Shown here: positions 32,784-42,410 of the stretch, piece after piece
Layout: the number at the start of each line of letters is the position of its first letter
Position numbering within the stretch: position 1 is the stretch's first letter
From: Microcoleus sp. FACHB-61
Lineage (GTDB): Bacteria > Cyanobacteriota > Cyanobacteriia > Cyanobacteriales > Microcoleaceae
DNA length: 64,000 nucleotides
Reading direction: 5' to 3'
Assembly (NCBI GenBank): GCA_014695295.1
Contig: JACJNY010000057.1
Span: 101,118 to 165,117, forward strand
Notes under the pieces: model-generated
Told to the model about the DNA's origin: nothing
The model's input: the letters and a program-made list of their open reading frames with translations, nothing else
The model's database searches: none
Position numbers and translations under genes: made by a program

Positions 32784-33977
32784 CTAAAATCCCTCCAATT
32801 CTAAGGGGAAAATTACAGTGAAGGAGGAGCCAACTCCTACTTCAGAAACTAATTCGATTTTACCTTGCAAGAGGTTGACTAATCGAGCGACAATTGCTAG
32901 CCCTAAGCCGGTACTGTCAGGAATGTAAGGTGCCAGGGAGTTGTCGGCCCGGAAATATGGCAGAAAAATCCGATCGCAGTCTTCTGAAGCAATGCCAATT
33001 CCTGTATCGGTGATGCAGATACTCCAATGTTTGTCTGGCAATAATTTGGTTTTTATGGTAATAGTACCAGCTTGGGTGTAGCGAATGGCGTTGCTCGCCA
33101 AGTTGGTGATAATTTGCTGCAAGCGCAAGTAATCTGTCATAACTTGATCGAGAACCGGATCGCAGTCAACTGCGATCTCTAAATTTTTTGCTTTAGCCAA
33201 AGGCTCAAGTATTTCGACAACAGTGCCGATCGCCGATCGCACATTTGTCGCAGTTAGCTGCAAATTTATGCGTCCCGCGTCGTACCGCGAGATTTCGAGA
33301 GTATCGTTAATTAATCTAAGTAAGCGTCTGCCGTTGCTGAGGACTTTATCAATATGTGCCAAATTGGGAGCCGAATCTTTAAGTTGAGAATTCTTTCCTT
33401 GGCGCAAAAACAATTCTGAGTAACCAATAATAGAGGTGAGGGGAGTTTTCAATTCGTGAGCTAAGTGAGATAGATTCTCTTGACTGGCGCGAACTAAGCG
33501 AGTCAGCTCTTGATTTGTAAGTTGCAAGTGGTTTTGCAACTCCTGTAGTTCTTGGAATCTGGCCTGGGTATAGGTTTTGAAACAGTCAGCAATTGCTTCG
33601 TCGAGGGCAGTGTCAATTAAGCGGTAAGCTCGGTTCACTTCAGCGGCTGAGCCTTTTAGCAATTCTGGCTCTAAAGCCTCGAAAATTACCCGCCGCAGCA
33701 AGCGGTATTCCCGGGCAATTTCTTGGGCATCGAAGCCTTGTTGTGCCCTGACACCCCCGTGGTCTAAACTTTCTTGTATGACTGTCCGAAGGTCGCTGTC
33801 TTCTGATTGGGACAGCATAGTGACGATCGCTTGCAGTACGATGGGAAGGCTGTCGCGCACGGAATCGTAGGTGAGTTGCTTGGCGCTTTCTATTTGCTCG
33901 TCGGCGCGAACAGCTTCGACCCAGTTTTGGCTAATTATGTCAATTTTATCTTGTAGCGCTTTGCTAAAATCTATCAT
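32784..33977 (-). CDS. Sensor histidine kinase, paralogue of the one at 29812-31020
   Basis: 397 residues from ATG 33977 ('MIDFSKALQDKIDIISQNWV'). Same architecture: RsbRD-like helical sensor ('LDHGGVRAQQGFDAQEIARE', 'YRLLRRVIF'), HisKA with His174 in 'LAHELKTPLTSIIGYSELF' and HATPase_c ('LASNAIRYT', 'ITDTGIGIASED', 'STGLGLAIVARLVNLLQGKI'). Cytosolic. The pair around the transporter probably arose by duplication; the sensor halves have diverged more than the kinase halves. Confidence 0.9.
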   Translation of the reverse strand: MIDFSKALQDKIDIISQNWVEAVRADEQIESAKQLTYDSVRDSLPIVLQAIVTMLSQSEDSDLRTVIQESLDHGGVRAQQGFDAQEIAREYRLLRRVIFEALEPELLKGSAAEVNRAYRLIDTALDEAIADCFKTYTQARFQELQELQNHLQLTNQELTRLVRASQENLSHLAHELKTPLTSIIGYSELFLRQGKNSQLKDSAPNLAHIDKVLSNGRRLLRLINDTLEISRYDAGRINLQLTATNVRSAIGTVVEILEPLAKAKNLEIAVDCDPVLDQVMTDYLRLQQIITNLASNAIRYTQAGTITIKTKLLPDKHWSICITDTGIGIASEDCDRIFLPYFRADNSLAPYIPDSTGLGLAIVARLVNLLQGKIELVSEVGVGSSFTVIFPLELEGF

Positions 33978-34465
33978 GGCTCTTAATATATAAATCAAAT
34001 CACCGATCGCATTTTATATCTCTAGGTTAGTTTAATAATTAACTTTTTGAATTTTCTCTCAACTTTTCAGATCTGCCGACCGCAAATAACTACTACTAAA
34101 GACCTATTGACAATATAATAAGCTCGTGCTAGCTTAAGTTAAATTGGCTTAAAACGTCAAGCCTAATCCAGCGCTGCGCGATCGAACCAAGCGTGTGGCT
34201 GGAGCGGAGGAACCAATTTTCGGGGCGAATCTCTAGAGAATTAAAAAACAAAGTTAAAAATTGCCAAAAAATTTGAGTGTAATTTTTGATTTTGAAATCT
34301 CTAGAGAAGGACATCTCTCAGTCCTAGCCCGTCAGCTAACTTCGCAGGCATTGAGAAGAGACTGAAAAGCCAAATGTTCTGAAAATGATTGTTTGGCTTC
34401 GTCAGTGTCTCAGGTTGGTATTGTTCAAGATTCTTGTACCTGCCCTGACTCTGAAGGAGATTGAA
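33978..34465. promoter_or_regulatory. Region upstream of the ABC importer operon with twin palindromes
   Basis: About 490 bp without a gene. The palindrome TCTCTAGAGA occurs at 34230-34239 and 34298-34307, each preceded by A(A)T, 68 bp apart. Between them is an A-rich stretch. Such a repeated dyad upstream of an operon could be a regulator binding site. A strong ribosome binding site GAAGGAG (34453-34459) precedes the permease ATG at 34466. No -10/-35 pair could be fixed. Confidence 0.45.
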
Positions 34466-35314
34466 ATGTTCATACAGCTTAATTTATCTGCGATCGCACT
34501 TGCAGGAGTTGCAGCGTGGAAGCGGGTAAAACCCGTTGTCATCCGAGATGCTGTTTTGTTACCTGCTGCGGGTTTTTTGGGAATTCTTGGCTTGTGGTGG
34601 ATTGTTGCCAGCTTCAAAAGCGATTTGATTCCCACTCCGTATCAGGCGTTAATCGCTAATTTAGATTACATATTGCATCCATTTTACCGGCGCGGGCCTG
34701 GAGATTTAGGCATTGGCTGGCTGCTGCTAGCGAGTTTGCGCAGGGTGTTGGTGGGATTTTTTCTCGGTGCTGCTGTGGCGATTCCCGTGGGATTTCTGAT
34801 CGGGATGTCGAAACCAGCAATGATGGCGCTCAATCCCCTGATTCAAATCTTCAAACCGGTGTCGCCGCTAGCTTGGCTGCCCATAGCTCTATCAATTTTT
34901 AATTTAGCAGATCCGTCGGCAATTTTTGTCATATTCATTACGTCTTTGTGGCCGACAATTATCAACACAGCTTTGGGAGTTTCTAGCGTTTCCAAGGATT
35001 ATCTGGATGTGGCGCAAGTGTTGGAAATGCCGCGCTGGAGGCGGATTACGAAAATAATTTGGCCTGCGAGTTTGCCATACATTTTTACAGGTTTGCGGAT
35101 TAGTTTGGGGATTGCTTGGCTGGTGATTGTGGCCGTGGAAATGCTGACAGGCGGTGTGGGAATTGGCTTTTTTGTGTGGGATGAGTGGAGCCGTTTGAAT
35201 CTGAGTTCGGTCTTTTTAGCGGTGTTTGTAATTGGCATAACTGGATTGTTGCTCGACGCTGCTGTGGACAAAGTTCAGGAATGGGTAACGCATCGACCGA
35301 TCATTAATCATTAG
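34466..35314 (+). CDS. ABC importer permease (NrtB/SsuC type)
   Basis: 282 residues from ATG 34466, which has AAGGAG at good distance; the frame extends to 34385 without such a site. About six hydrophobic helices and the BPD_transp_1 coupling region 'VAQVLEMPRWRRITKIIWPA' (EAA-like loop). Related to permeases for nitrate, bicarbonate, taurine and alkanesulfonate. First gene of the set permease, binding protein, ATPase, UspA-like protein. The substrate is unknown from sequence. Confidence 0.88.
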   Translation: MFIQLNLSAIALAGVAAWKRVKPVVIRDAVLLPAAGFLGILGLWWIVASFKSDLIPTPYQALIANLDYILHPFYRRGPGDLGIGWLLLASLRRVLVGFFLGAAVAIPVGFLIGMSKPAMMALNPLIQIFKPVSPLAWLPIALSIFNLADPSAIFVIFITSLWPTIINTALGVSSVSKDYLDVAQVLEMPRWRRITKIIWPASLPYIFTGLRISLGIAWLVIVAVEMLTGGVGIGFFVWDEWSRLNLSSVFLAVFVIGITGLLLDAAVDKVQEWVTHRPIINH

Positions 35315-35431
35315 TCATTAGTCAGTTGGCAGTTGTTAGGAAAGCAGTTGTCAGTTGTCAACAGTTAACAGTCAACAGTTAACAGTCAACAGTCAACAGT
35401 TAACAGTTAACAGTCATTAGTCAAATTAAAT
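35315..35431. repeat. Tandem 7-mer repeats (CAGTTAA / CAGTCAA / CATTAGT)
   Basis: Runs of CATTAGT, then AGTTGTC, then about ten CAGTTAA/CAGTCAA units between the permease and binding-protein genes. Same class as 12713-12876 and 58583-58845. It lies inside a presumed operon, so the transcript should contain it. Confidence 0.88.
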
Positions 35432-36862
35432 ATGAGTGACAAGTTTTCCAATGAATGGAACCGCCGAGAGTTTTTGCAAGGAATGGGAGCGGCGGCGGCG
35501 GGAATGGCTTTATCTGGTTGTGCAATTAGCGCGGATCGATCGGCAAAAGGACTCACAGAAGAAGCCGAAGCGGTAAAGCCGATCGTCGATTCCCGAACCT
35601 TAGAAAAACCAAATTTAACCGTAGGATACGTGCCGGTTAACGATTGTGCACCATTTGCGATCGCCTGGAAAAAAGGCTTTTTCCGCAAATACGGTTTAAA
35701 CGTCCAACTCAACCGCGAAGCAAGCTGGGCAACCTCCCGCGACGGCGTAATCTTCGGCCGCCTCGACGCCTCCCCAGTCGTATCCGGCGCCGTCACAAAC
35801 GCCCGGATTGGCGCCGAAGGAGCGCGGCACGCACCCCTGTGCGCGGCAATGACAATTCACCGCCACGGCAACGCCATGACGATGAACAAAGCTATGTGGG
35901 ATTTCGGTTTGCGCCCGTGGCACGAATACAACGGCAATTTGGAAGAATTTGGCAAACAATTTCGAGCCTTTTTTGACAGTCAGCCGCCGGAAAAAAGGGT
36001 TTGGGCAGTGGTTCTGAGTTCTGCGATTTACGAATACTTTGTCCGCTACCTATCGGCTGCGGCAGGTGTCGATCCGTTCAAAGAATTTCGGGTAATTATT
36101 GTGCCGCCGCCGCAGATGGTAACGAACATCAGGATTGGCGCCATGCAGGCTTACATGGTGGCCGAACCTTGGAATACGCGGGCAATTCAAGGCAATTTGG
36201 GAGTGGGTTTTACCTTCGTGCAAGGCAAGGAAGTTTGGCTGGGACATCCAGATCGCCTTTTGGGAGTAATGGAATCATTCATTGAGGAAAATCCGAAAAC
36301 TTATTACTCGCTGGTTAAGGCAATGGTGGAAGCTTGTCAGTATTGCAGCAACCCGGAAAATCGCAGTGAAATATCGGCGCTGCTGACTGAGCGATCGTTT
36401 ACGGGGGCGAAACCGAAACAAGGGGCGATCGACAGATTTACGCGGCCGGCAATAGTTGGCGACTACAACTATGGAGGGTTTGACGGAAAAGACCGCACCA
36501 TACAATCGGAAGATGCAACTATTTTCTATGACATTCCTAAGAATTTGCCTCAAATACCGGGAAATCATTCAACATTTATGTGGCAGTCTCAGAGTCTGTG
36601 GTTGATGACTCAAGCCGCTCGCTGGGGACAGATTAAAGAACTGCCAAAAAATGCTGAGGAATTAGCTAAAAAAGCTTGGAGAACCGACCTTTACCGCAAG
36701 ATTGTTGGCGAAATGGCGATCGATTGTCCCCAGGAGGATTACCAAGTGGAACCTGCGGAACTTTTCATTGATAAAAAGGCATTCGATCCTAGCGATCTCG
36801 TGGGTTATTTGAATAGTTTTGAAATTCGAGCCAACCGCCCTCAGTCTTTTTTTCAGTCTTAA
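35432..36862 (+). CDS. ABC importer substrate-binding lipoprotein (NrtA/CmpA-like), Tat-exported
   Basis: 476 residues. The N-terminus has a twin-arginine signal 'NRREFLQGMGAAAAGMALSG' ending in a lipobox (LSGC), so it should be a Tat-exported lipoprotein. The body is a NrtA/CmpA/SsuA-type binding fold: 'LTVGYVPVNDCAPFAIAWKK', 'GLNVQLNREASWATSRDGVI', 'PQMVTNIRIGAMQAYMVAEP'. This group binds nitrate, bicarbonate or sulfonates; the ligand cannot be assigned. It lies between its permease and ATPase genes. Confidence 0.88.
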   Translation: MSDKFSNEWNRREFLQGMGAAAAGMALSGCAISADRSAKGLTEEAEAVKPIVDSRTLEKPNLTVGYVPVNDCAPFAIAWKKGFFRKYGLNVQLNREASWATSRDGVIFGRLDASPVVSGAVTNARIGAEGARHAPLCAAMTIHRHGNAMTMNKAMWDFGLRPWHEYNGNLEEFGKQFRAFFDSQPPEKRVWAVVLSSAIYEYFVRYLSAAAGVDPFKEFRVIIVPPPQMVTNIRIGAMQAYMVAEPWNTRAIQGNLGVGFTFVQGKEVWLGHPDRLLGVMESFIEENPKTYYSLVKAMVEACQYCSNPENRSEISALLTERSFTGAKPKQGAIDRFTRPAIVGDYNYGGFDGKDRTIQSEDATIFYDIPKNLPQIPGNHSTFMWQSQSLWLMTQAARWGQIKELPKNAEELAKKAWRTDLYRKIVGEMAIDCPQEDYQVEPAELFIDKKAFDPSDLVGYLNSFEIRANRPQSFFQS

Positions 36863-36967
36863 TTTCTACAGTCCTGAACGCAGAACTTCTGCGAGGGCGG
36901 GCACCTTACCGCTTGCGCAACCGTTCGGAAATCAAATTAACACTTTACTACTTTTTAGGAGAATACC

Positions 36968-37807
36968 GTGACTCAATACTTTTCTACTTCTATCGAAGCC
37001 AGCAGCCAAGTCAAGAAGCACCCTGAATTTCTGGAAATTAACAACTTGTTCAAGTCGTATAAAAATGCTGACGGTAGCGAATTTAGCGTTTTGGACAATA
37101 TCAATTTAAGTATTGGAGAAAACGAATATATTTCGGTAATCGGTCACTCTGGTTGCGGCAAATCAACGCTGCTAAAAATAGTGGCTGGTTTGGAAAAACA
37201 GAGCAGGGGAATGGTGACACTGGAAGGAAAAGAAATTCGCAAACCTGGAGCCGATCGCATGATGGTATTTCAGCACTACGGATTGCTTCCTTGGCTGACG
37301 GTGCGGGAAAATATTCGGCTGGCAGTTGATGAAGTTTTGCAAACTCTTAGCCGTTCAGAGAAGATTAGTCTTGTCAACGAACACCTAGCAATGGTAAACT
37401 TAAATGCAGCAGCCGATAAATATCCAGACGAAATTTCAGGAGGCATGAAACAGCGGGTTGGGATTGCGCGAGCTTTGGCAATTCGACCGAAAATGTTATT
37501 AATGGACGAACCGTTTGGAGCGCTGGATGCTCTGACTCGCGGCAAGTTGCAGAAACAGGTGCTGGATATCTGGGAAAATCACAGACAAGCTGCAATGATG
37601 ATTACTCACGATGTGGATGAAGCTATCTATATGTCCGATCGCATTGTGCTGATGACAAACGGCCCGGCTGCGACGATAGGTGAAATTTTGTCAGTGCCGT
37701 TTGCGCGCCCGCGCGATCGCCAGGAGTTGCGGGAATCTCAGGATTATTACGAACTGCGCAACTATGCTTTGAATTTTCTCGATCGCTACTTTACCCAAGA
37801 CGAATAA
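36968..37807 (+). CDS. ABC importer ATP-binding protein (NrtD/SsuB type)
   Basis: 279 residues from GTG 36968 with AGGAG just upstream. Walker A 'GHSGCGKST', Q loop 'MMVFQHYGLLPWLTV', signature 'ISGGMKQRVGIARAL' (the M-for-Q form usual in this group), Walker B 'MLLMDEPFGALD' and H loop 'MITHDVDEA'. Complete ATPase, powering import with the permease upstream. Confidence 0.93.
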   Translation: MTQYFSTSIEASSQVKKHPEFLEINNLFKSYKNADGSEFSVLDNINLSIGENEYISVIGHSGCGKSTLLKIVAGLEKQSRGMVTLEGKEIRKPGADRMMVFQHYGLLPWLTVRENIRLAVDEVLQTLSRSEKISLVNEHLAMVNLNAAADKYPDEISGGMKQRVGIARALAIRPKMLLMDEPFGALDALTRGKLQKQVLDIWENHRQAAMMITHDVDEAIYMSDRIVLMTNGPAATIGEILSVPFARPRDRQELRESQDYYELRNYALNFLDRYFTQDE

Positions 37808-37853
37808 CGCCCGACGGACAGACAAAACAATTCACTTAAAAGAGGTTAAGCCT

Positions 37854-38642
37854 GTGAATCTTAAAACAATTTTAGCGCGTTTTGAAAGTGCCTTGGGATA
37901 CCAAAATTTAGCAGAAGAAATGGTGTTGCTGCCGGAACCACAAGTGCAGAGTTCTAAGAAGTTAAAAGCTACAAAACAGGCAAAAACTATCAATTTTATT
38001 GTCGGTTACAACAGTTCTCCCCAAAGTCAAATAGCTCTGGATCTTACCCTTTGCATTGCGCATCAAACTCGCTTAGTAACAACTAAAGAAGTTACGGTTC
38101 AAGTTGTGTACGTGATCGACGAAGCGCCCAAAAGTTACGGCGAAGATACTTGCAAAGTTGCTGTGGGAAATGCTTTGGCCACCAAGCCGAACGTGTTGGA
38201 TTTAGAGGAAGCATTTGCCCTTAATTGTGCCGCGCCTGCGATCGCTTTACCTACAACCGAAATCTCATCAGTATCCCAACGAAACACTTGGATCGATCCG
38301 CATTATTTCCAAGCAGTTTTTGGTCAAAATAATGAGTACGAGGTAGCAGATAAGGTGCTGTGGCAAGCGCGCTGTTTGGCGGAGGAATGGCGCGGTTTGT
38401 TCAAAGCTCATTTGCGCATCGGGCGGGTTGCTGCAGAACTGAGAAATGTGGTTGAATTAGAGTCAGCAAATTTACTGTTCTTGGGTTGCGATTCGAGCAA
38501 CCACTCGCTGGTTAGGGAACTAGGCAATAATTTTCCGTGCAGCGTGCTCGGGATTCCTTCGGCGCTCAGCTATCAGATGGATGTTCAGCCTGAAGAAAGT
38601 TTGAGCAAGTTGCAGTTTGCTACAGCTATGTCTGCACATTAA
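37854..38642 (+). CDS. UspA-like protein linked to the ABC importer
   Basis: 262 residues from GTG 37854 (AGAGG 9 nt upstream), 46 bp after the ATPase gene. 'INFIVGYNSSPQSQIALDLT' and the C-terminal 'RNVVELESANLLFLGCDSSN' followed by 'HSLVRELGNNFPCSVLGIPS' fit the universal stress protein fold, though the usual G-2x-G-9x-G(S/T) ATP site is changed. A ~70-residue insert ('PKSYGEDTCKVAVGNALATK' onward) separates the halves. Position suggests a regulator of the transporter; this is inference. Confidence 0.7.
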   Translation: MNLKTILARFESALGYQNLAEEMVLLPEPQVQSSKKLKATKQAKTINFIVGYNSSPQSQIALDLTLCIAHQTRLVTTKEVTVQVVYVIDEAPKSYGEDTCKVAVGNALATKPNVLDLEEAFALNCAAPAIALPTTEISSVSQRNTWIDPHYFQAVFGQNNEYEVADKVLWQARCLAEEWRGLFKAHLRIGRVAAELRNVVELESANLLFLGCDSSNHSLVRELGNNFPCSVLGIPSALSYQMDVQPEESLSKLQFATAMSAH

Positions 38643-38775
38643 ACTTGTTCAGCAGTTACGCAAAACTCCTATATGTAAGGTGCGCACTGCGCACCCTACC
38701 GCTATAATTCGCGCGCCAAACTTTTTTTGCCTTAGTCGTAAGTCGATGAAAAATTAAAAATAGTTTCCTCGCTCG

Positions 38776-38810
38776 AAGTCCCAATTGCGAGACAATTGGG
38801 ACTTTTTTTT
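38776..38810 (+). terminator. Strong Rho-independent terminator after the ABC operon
   Basis: Perfect 12-bp stem (38776-38787 / 38793-38804; AAGTCCCAATTG), 5-nt loop CGAGA, then eight T. Ends the importer/UspA transcript. Since AAGT also precedes it on the other strand it may serve the small minus-strand gene too, but the T run is only on the plus strand. Confidence 0.9.
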
Positions 38811-38856
38811 GATTATTGAGATGTTTAAATTTACTCTAAAGGGAAATTATCGGCAC

Positions 38857-39075
38857 TTACCTGATGGTAGACAATTCGTTAACTAATTTTATCTTTCCCC
38901 GGCACACAGAGCGCAGGAGGCGATCGATCGATCGTTTGTCTTCCTCCGTCAAATTTTCGTCAAAAATAGCCGCCATCAAACCGTACCTATCGGCTAGAGT
39001 AATATAGCCATTTTGATTCACTTCGGCAAACAGCTCGCCCAAAGCAGATGGAATCAGGTGGACAGGAGTTTGCAT
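38857..39075 (-). CDS. Small conserved-looking protein of unknown function
   Basis: 72 residues. 'LGELFAEVNQNGYITLADRY' and 'GLMAAIFDENLTEEDKRSID' then 'RLLRSVCRGKIKLVNELSTI' give a helical, mixed-charge protein of a type I recall from other cyanobacteria, with no function that I can name. No signal peptide or membrane segment. It stands alone between the ABC operon terminator and the S9 peptidase. Confidence 0.7.
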   Translation of the reverse strand: MQTPVHLIPSALGELFAEVNQNGYITLADRYGLMAAIFDENLTEEDKRSIDRLLRSVCRGKIKLVNELSTIR

Positions 39076-39313
39076 AGTAATTGATTCTCTAACTCGACGA
39101 TCGCGCGATCGGGCGTTTTTGCGGTAACAAAAGGCGATCGCGCTCTCAAATCTTGTCAGTGTATTGTCTTAAAACCTGTGACAAAAAACAGCAAAAAAGT
39201 GTGATAGTAAACCGCTCAATTTGTGAACGACATCACCTTGAATATGTACGAGTTATGGTAAAGCTTGCATTTGCGTTTTAGCACAAACAGAGCAACTGCA
39301 AACTTAATCTTTT

Positions 39314-41257
39314 CTAAAGATTGTAAATCTGCACTTCCTCCACAGGTTCAGCTAACTCAAACTTAAACACCCGGGAATAGAAATAGAATTCGCCGTCAAG
39401 AGTTCTTTTGATATTTTCAGCGCGGCGAAAACCGTGCTGTTCCCCTTCATAAGCAACATAAGCAACCGGCAAATTTTTAGCTTTCAATATCTCTACCATC
39501 ATTTCCGCTTGATTGGGCGGAACCACTTTATCTTCTAATCCTTGAAAGAAGATAACGGGACAAGATAAACGTTCGGCGGAATGAATCGGCGAACGAGCTA
39601 CATACAAATCTTTTCTTTCAGGATAAGGCCCGATTAATCCATCCAGATAGCGCGCTTCAAATTTGTGAGTATCCGTTGCCAAAGCTTCCAAATCGCTAAC
39701 TCCATAATAGCTCGCACCGGCCTTAAACACATCGCGGAAAGTAAGAGCGCACAGAGTGGTGTACCCCCCTGCACTGCCTCCGGCGATCGCCATTCTTTCG
39801 CCATCAACTAAACCCTTTTGAGCTAAATATTTAGCACCGTTAGCGCAGTCGTCAACATCGACAATTCCCCAACTATCTTGCAGTCTTTTTCTGTATTCTC
39901 GGCCGTAACCGGTGCTGCCGCCGTAATTAACATCGAGTACGGCAAAACCGCGACTCGTCCAATATTGAATTTTCAAATTCATGCTGCTAGAAGTAGCAGC
40001 AGTTGGGCCGCCGTGACTTTTGACGACAAGCGGCGGTTTTTCACCCGCAGGTGCTGCGAAATCTTGATTTTTCGGGGGATAGAAGAAACCGAAAGCAGTC
40101 AAATTGTTTTCCGTGGGAAACTCGATAGGTTCCGGTACTGAAAGATAACCCGACTTGATGCTTAAATCGCTGGATTTCCGCAATATTTCTAGTTGATTTG
40201 TTGCTAAATTGAGTTGTACAATAGCAGTCGATTCAGTCGGCGAACTTGCCAGAAAAACAACTATTTCTCCCTGCGCTTTCAGCGAGGAAATATCAGTGTA
40301 AGGCGTCTCAATTGTTGTTAAATGCTTTGTCGTTAAATCAAGACTCGCTAAATGCCACTTGCCTTGCTGAGTGTAGGTGCAAATAATTTTGCTTTCCGAG
40401 ACAACGGCATAAGTAGACATTCCAAAAACCCACTGGGGAAGTCCGAATTCAGCCGCCATTTCGCACAGAGGTTCGACCTCTTGCTGTTCCCTCGGCAAGC
40501 GGGGATTGACGCTTCTATAGAAATTCCACCAGTTCGACTTGTCAGAAACAAAATACAAAACTCCATCGGGCGACCATTCCGGTTGAAAAATTGACTCTTC
40601 AACCCCGCCAGCAACTAAGTATTTTTCACCTAAAGAACCGTCAGCATTAATTTCTGCCACCCACAATTCTGTGCCATCCCACGGCATATTTGGGTGGTTC
40701 CAAGAAATCCAGGAAAGTAGAGAACCGTCTGGACTCAAACGAGGGGAAGCATAAAAATCATTGCCCTGAGTTAAGATTTGAATATCTTCGCCGTTATCTA
40801 AATTAATGCTAACAATAGTATTGACAGGTTCGCCCTCACCTGCATAGTGTTCGCGCACGCAAATCAGGCGATTTCTCTGCTTGTCAACTATCACATCTGC
40901 ATAGCGAGAATTAGCAGCAGGAGTCAGAGGTTCGGGTTGAGAATCTAATGCTTGAGAATAAATACGTTGGTCTGCAAAATGAGAAAAATAGACAACACCG
41001 CCAGCAACTGCAAAGGAAGCGCCGCCGTATTCGTGAACGCGAGTGCGAACATTATAAGGATGCGGTGTCACGTCGCTAATTGTACCGTCAGGAGTGCGCC
41101 GCACGAGGACGCTTCTTCCCGCTTCCGAAGGCCTTCCCTCAACCCAGTAAATATCATCGCCGTCAATAGCAATTTGTCCGAGTCCGACAGTTCCAGAAAC
41201 AATTAAATCGGAAGAAATAGGTGATTTCCAAGAGCCGTAAGGTGATACTGTATTCAT
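39314..41257 (-). CDS. S9 family peptidase (prolyl oligopeptidase / acylaminoacyl peptidase-like)
   Basis: 647 residues from ATG 41257, which matches the usual '[20 protein letters not shown]' start; the longer frame begins with TTG and non-family residues. The N-terminal part is a WD/beta-propeller-like domain ('[20 protein letters not shown]', '[13 protein letters not shown]') that gates the active site. The C-terminal alpha/beta hydrolase has Ser495 in '[10 protein letters not shown]', Asp576 in 'GLEDKVVPP' and His608 in 'YEGEQHGFR'. Cytosolic, no signal peptide. Cleaves short peptides. Divergent from the nucleoside hydrolase. Confidence 0.93.
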   Translation of the reverse strand: MNTVSPYGSWKSPISSDLIVSGTVGLGQIAIDGDDIYWVEGRPSEAGRSVLVRRTPDGTISDVTPHPYNVRTRVHEYGGASFAVAGGVVYFSHFADQRIYSQALDSQPEPLTPAANSRYADVIVDKQRNRLICVREHYAGEGEPVNTIVSINLDNGEDIQILTQGNDFYASPRLSPDGSLLSWISWNHPNMPWDGTELWVAEINADGSLGEKYLVAGGVEESIFQPEWSPDGVLYFVSDKSNWWNFYRSVNPRLPREQQEVEPLCEMAAEFGLPQWVFGMSTYAVVSESKIICTYTQQGKWHLASLDLTTKHLTTIETPYTDISSLKAQGEIVVFLASSPTESTAIVQLNLATNQLEILRKSSDLSIKSGYLSVPEPIEFPTENNLTAFGFFYPPKNQDFAAPAGEKPPLVVKSHGGPTAATSSSMNLKIQYWTSRGFAVLDVNYGGSTGYGREYRKRLQDSWGIVDVDDCANGAKYLAQKGLVDGERMAIAGGSAGGYTTLCALTFRDVFKAGASYYGVSDLEALATDTHKFEARYLDGLIGPYPERKDLYVARSPIHSAERLSCPVIFFQGLEDKVVPPNQAEMMVEILKAKNLPVAYVAYEGEQHGFRRAENIKRTLDGEFYFYSRVFKFELAEPVEEVQIYNL

Positions 41258-41336
41258 ATAGTTGAGGCAGTTGTGTTTCTCGCACAAAAAAATTAATATT
41301 TGTACTTTACACTAATTCAGTCACCGGGGAAGCAAA

Positions 41337-42260
41337 ATGTCCAAAAAACTCGTACTAATGGATCACGACGGTGCAGTTGACGACTATCTCTCAGTCGTGT
41401 TGCTGATGACAATGGAGGAAGTCGAAACTCTGGGAGTAATTGTAACTCCTGCGGATTGCTACATTCAACCGGCGGTGAGTGCAACGCGCAAAATCCTCGA
41501 TTTTATGGGGCGTTCAGAAGTTCCGGTGGCGGCGAGTACCGTGCGGGGACTCAACCCATTTCCGGTGTTATTTCGGCGAGATTCCTTTGCAGTCGATCGA
41601 CTTCCCATTCTAAATGAAAAAGGAACCATTGACACGCCGTTAATATCAGAACCCGGACAAAACTTTATGGTACGAGTTTTGCAAGATGCAGCCGAACCTG
41701 TCACATTAATGGTAACAGGGCCGTTAACAACAGTAGCGCAAGCTTTAGATATCGCGCCAGAAATTGAAAGCAAAATTCAAGAAATTGTCTGGATGGGAGG
41801 CGCCCTCAATGTTATCGGCAATGTTAGCAAAGATATGGAACCCGGACAAGATATGTCGGCGGAATGGAATGCTTACTGGGACCCGATAGCAATCGAGAGA
41901 ATTTGGCAAACCCAAATTCCGGTTATCATGTGTCCTTTAGACATCACGAATAATGTACCGCTGACTGTAGAATTTTCCAATCTCTTAGCAAGACAGCGGA
42001 AATATCCTATTTCCGACTTAGCAGGACAGTGTTATGCCCTCGCAATATCTCAAGATTACTATTTTTGGGACATATTGGCAACCGCTTATTTAGCGCATCC
42101 AGAATTTTACCAACTGCGAGAATGGGAAACAGAAATTATTACCGAAGGCATCAGCCAAGGACGCACAAAAGTTAAAACGGGAGGGCGAAAAATTCAAGCA
42201 ATGGATCAAGTAGATACCGCCAAATTTTACAATTACATATTACAACAGTGGGCGCGGTAA
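41337..42260 (+). CDS. Inosine-uridine preferring nucleoside hydrolase family
   Basis: 307 residues. The N-terminal calcium-binding signature 'LVLMDHDGAVDDYLS' (Asp9, Asp11, Asp15, Asp16) defines the family, with 'VTLMVTGPLTTVAQAL' and 'QEIVWMGGALNVIGNV' further in. It hydrolyses the N-glycosidic bond of nucleosides, giving free bases and ribose. Free bases would suit the cytosine-deaminase family enzyme at 17 kb, but the two genes are far apart. The next gene follows on the same strand. Confidence 0.93.
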   Translation: MSKKLVLMDHDGAVDDYLSVVLLMTMEEVETLGVIVTPADCYIQPAVSATRKILDFMGRSEVPVAASTVRGLNPFPVLFRRDSFAVDRLPILNEKGTIDTPLISEPGQNFMVRVLQDAAEPVTLMVTGPLTTVAQALDIAPEIESKIQEIVWMGGALNVIGNVSKDMEPGQDMSAEWNAYWDPIAIERIWQTQIPVIMCPLDITNNVPLTVEFSNLLARQRKYPISDLAGQCYALAISQDYYFWDILATAYLAHPEFYQLREWETEIITEGISQGRTKVKTGGRKIQAMDQVDTAKFYNYILQQWAR

Positions 42261-42410
42261 AAATCACAATATTTGCAAAGGACGGTGGGCGAAATCTCTG
42301 TAGAAAACCCGCCCGCTAATATTTACGTGCTCTTCTCTTCCCTCCCTTTCTCTGCGCCCTCTGCGGTTAATCAAAAAAAATCTCATCGAACAAATGCAAG
42401 ACATCAAAAA

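Noticed and set aside
35315..35431. Regularly spaced repeats that could suggest a CRISPR array
   Set aside because: Units are only 7 bases and contiguous, with no spacers of constant length and no cas genes. The same applies to 12713-12876, 58583-58845 and the 9-mer arrays.
38670..38700. GGTGCGCACTGCGCACC palindrome as a terminator
   Set aside because: No T tract; the true terminator with an eight-T run follows at 38776-38810.
42273..42410. N-terminal extension of the DUF3370 protein
   Set aside because: The extension is the translation of a dispersed repeat and has no family similarity.
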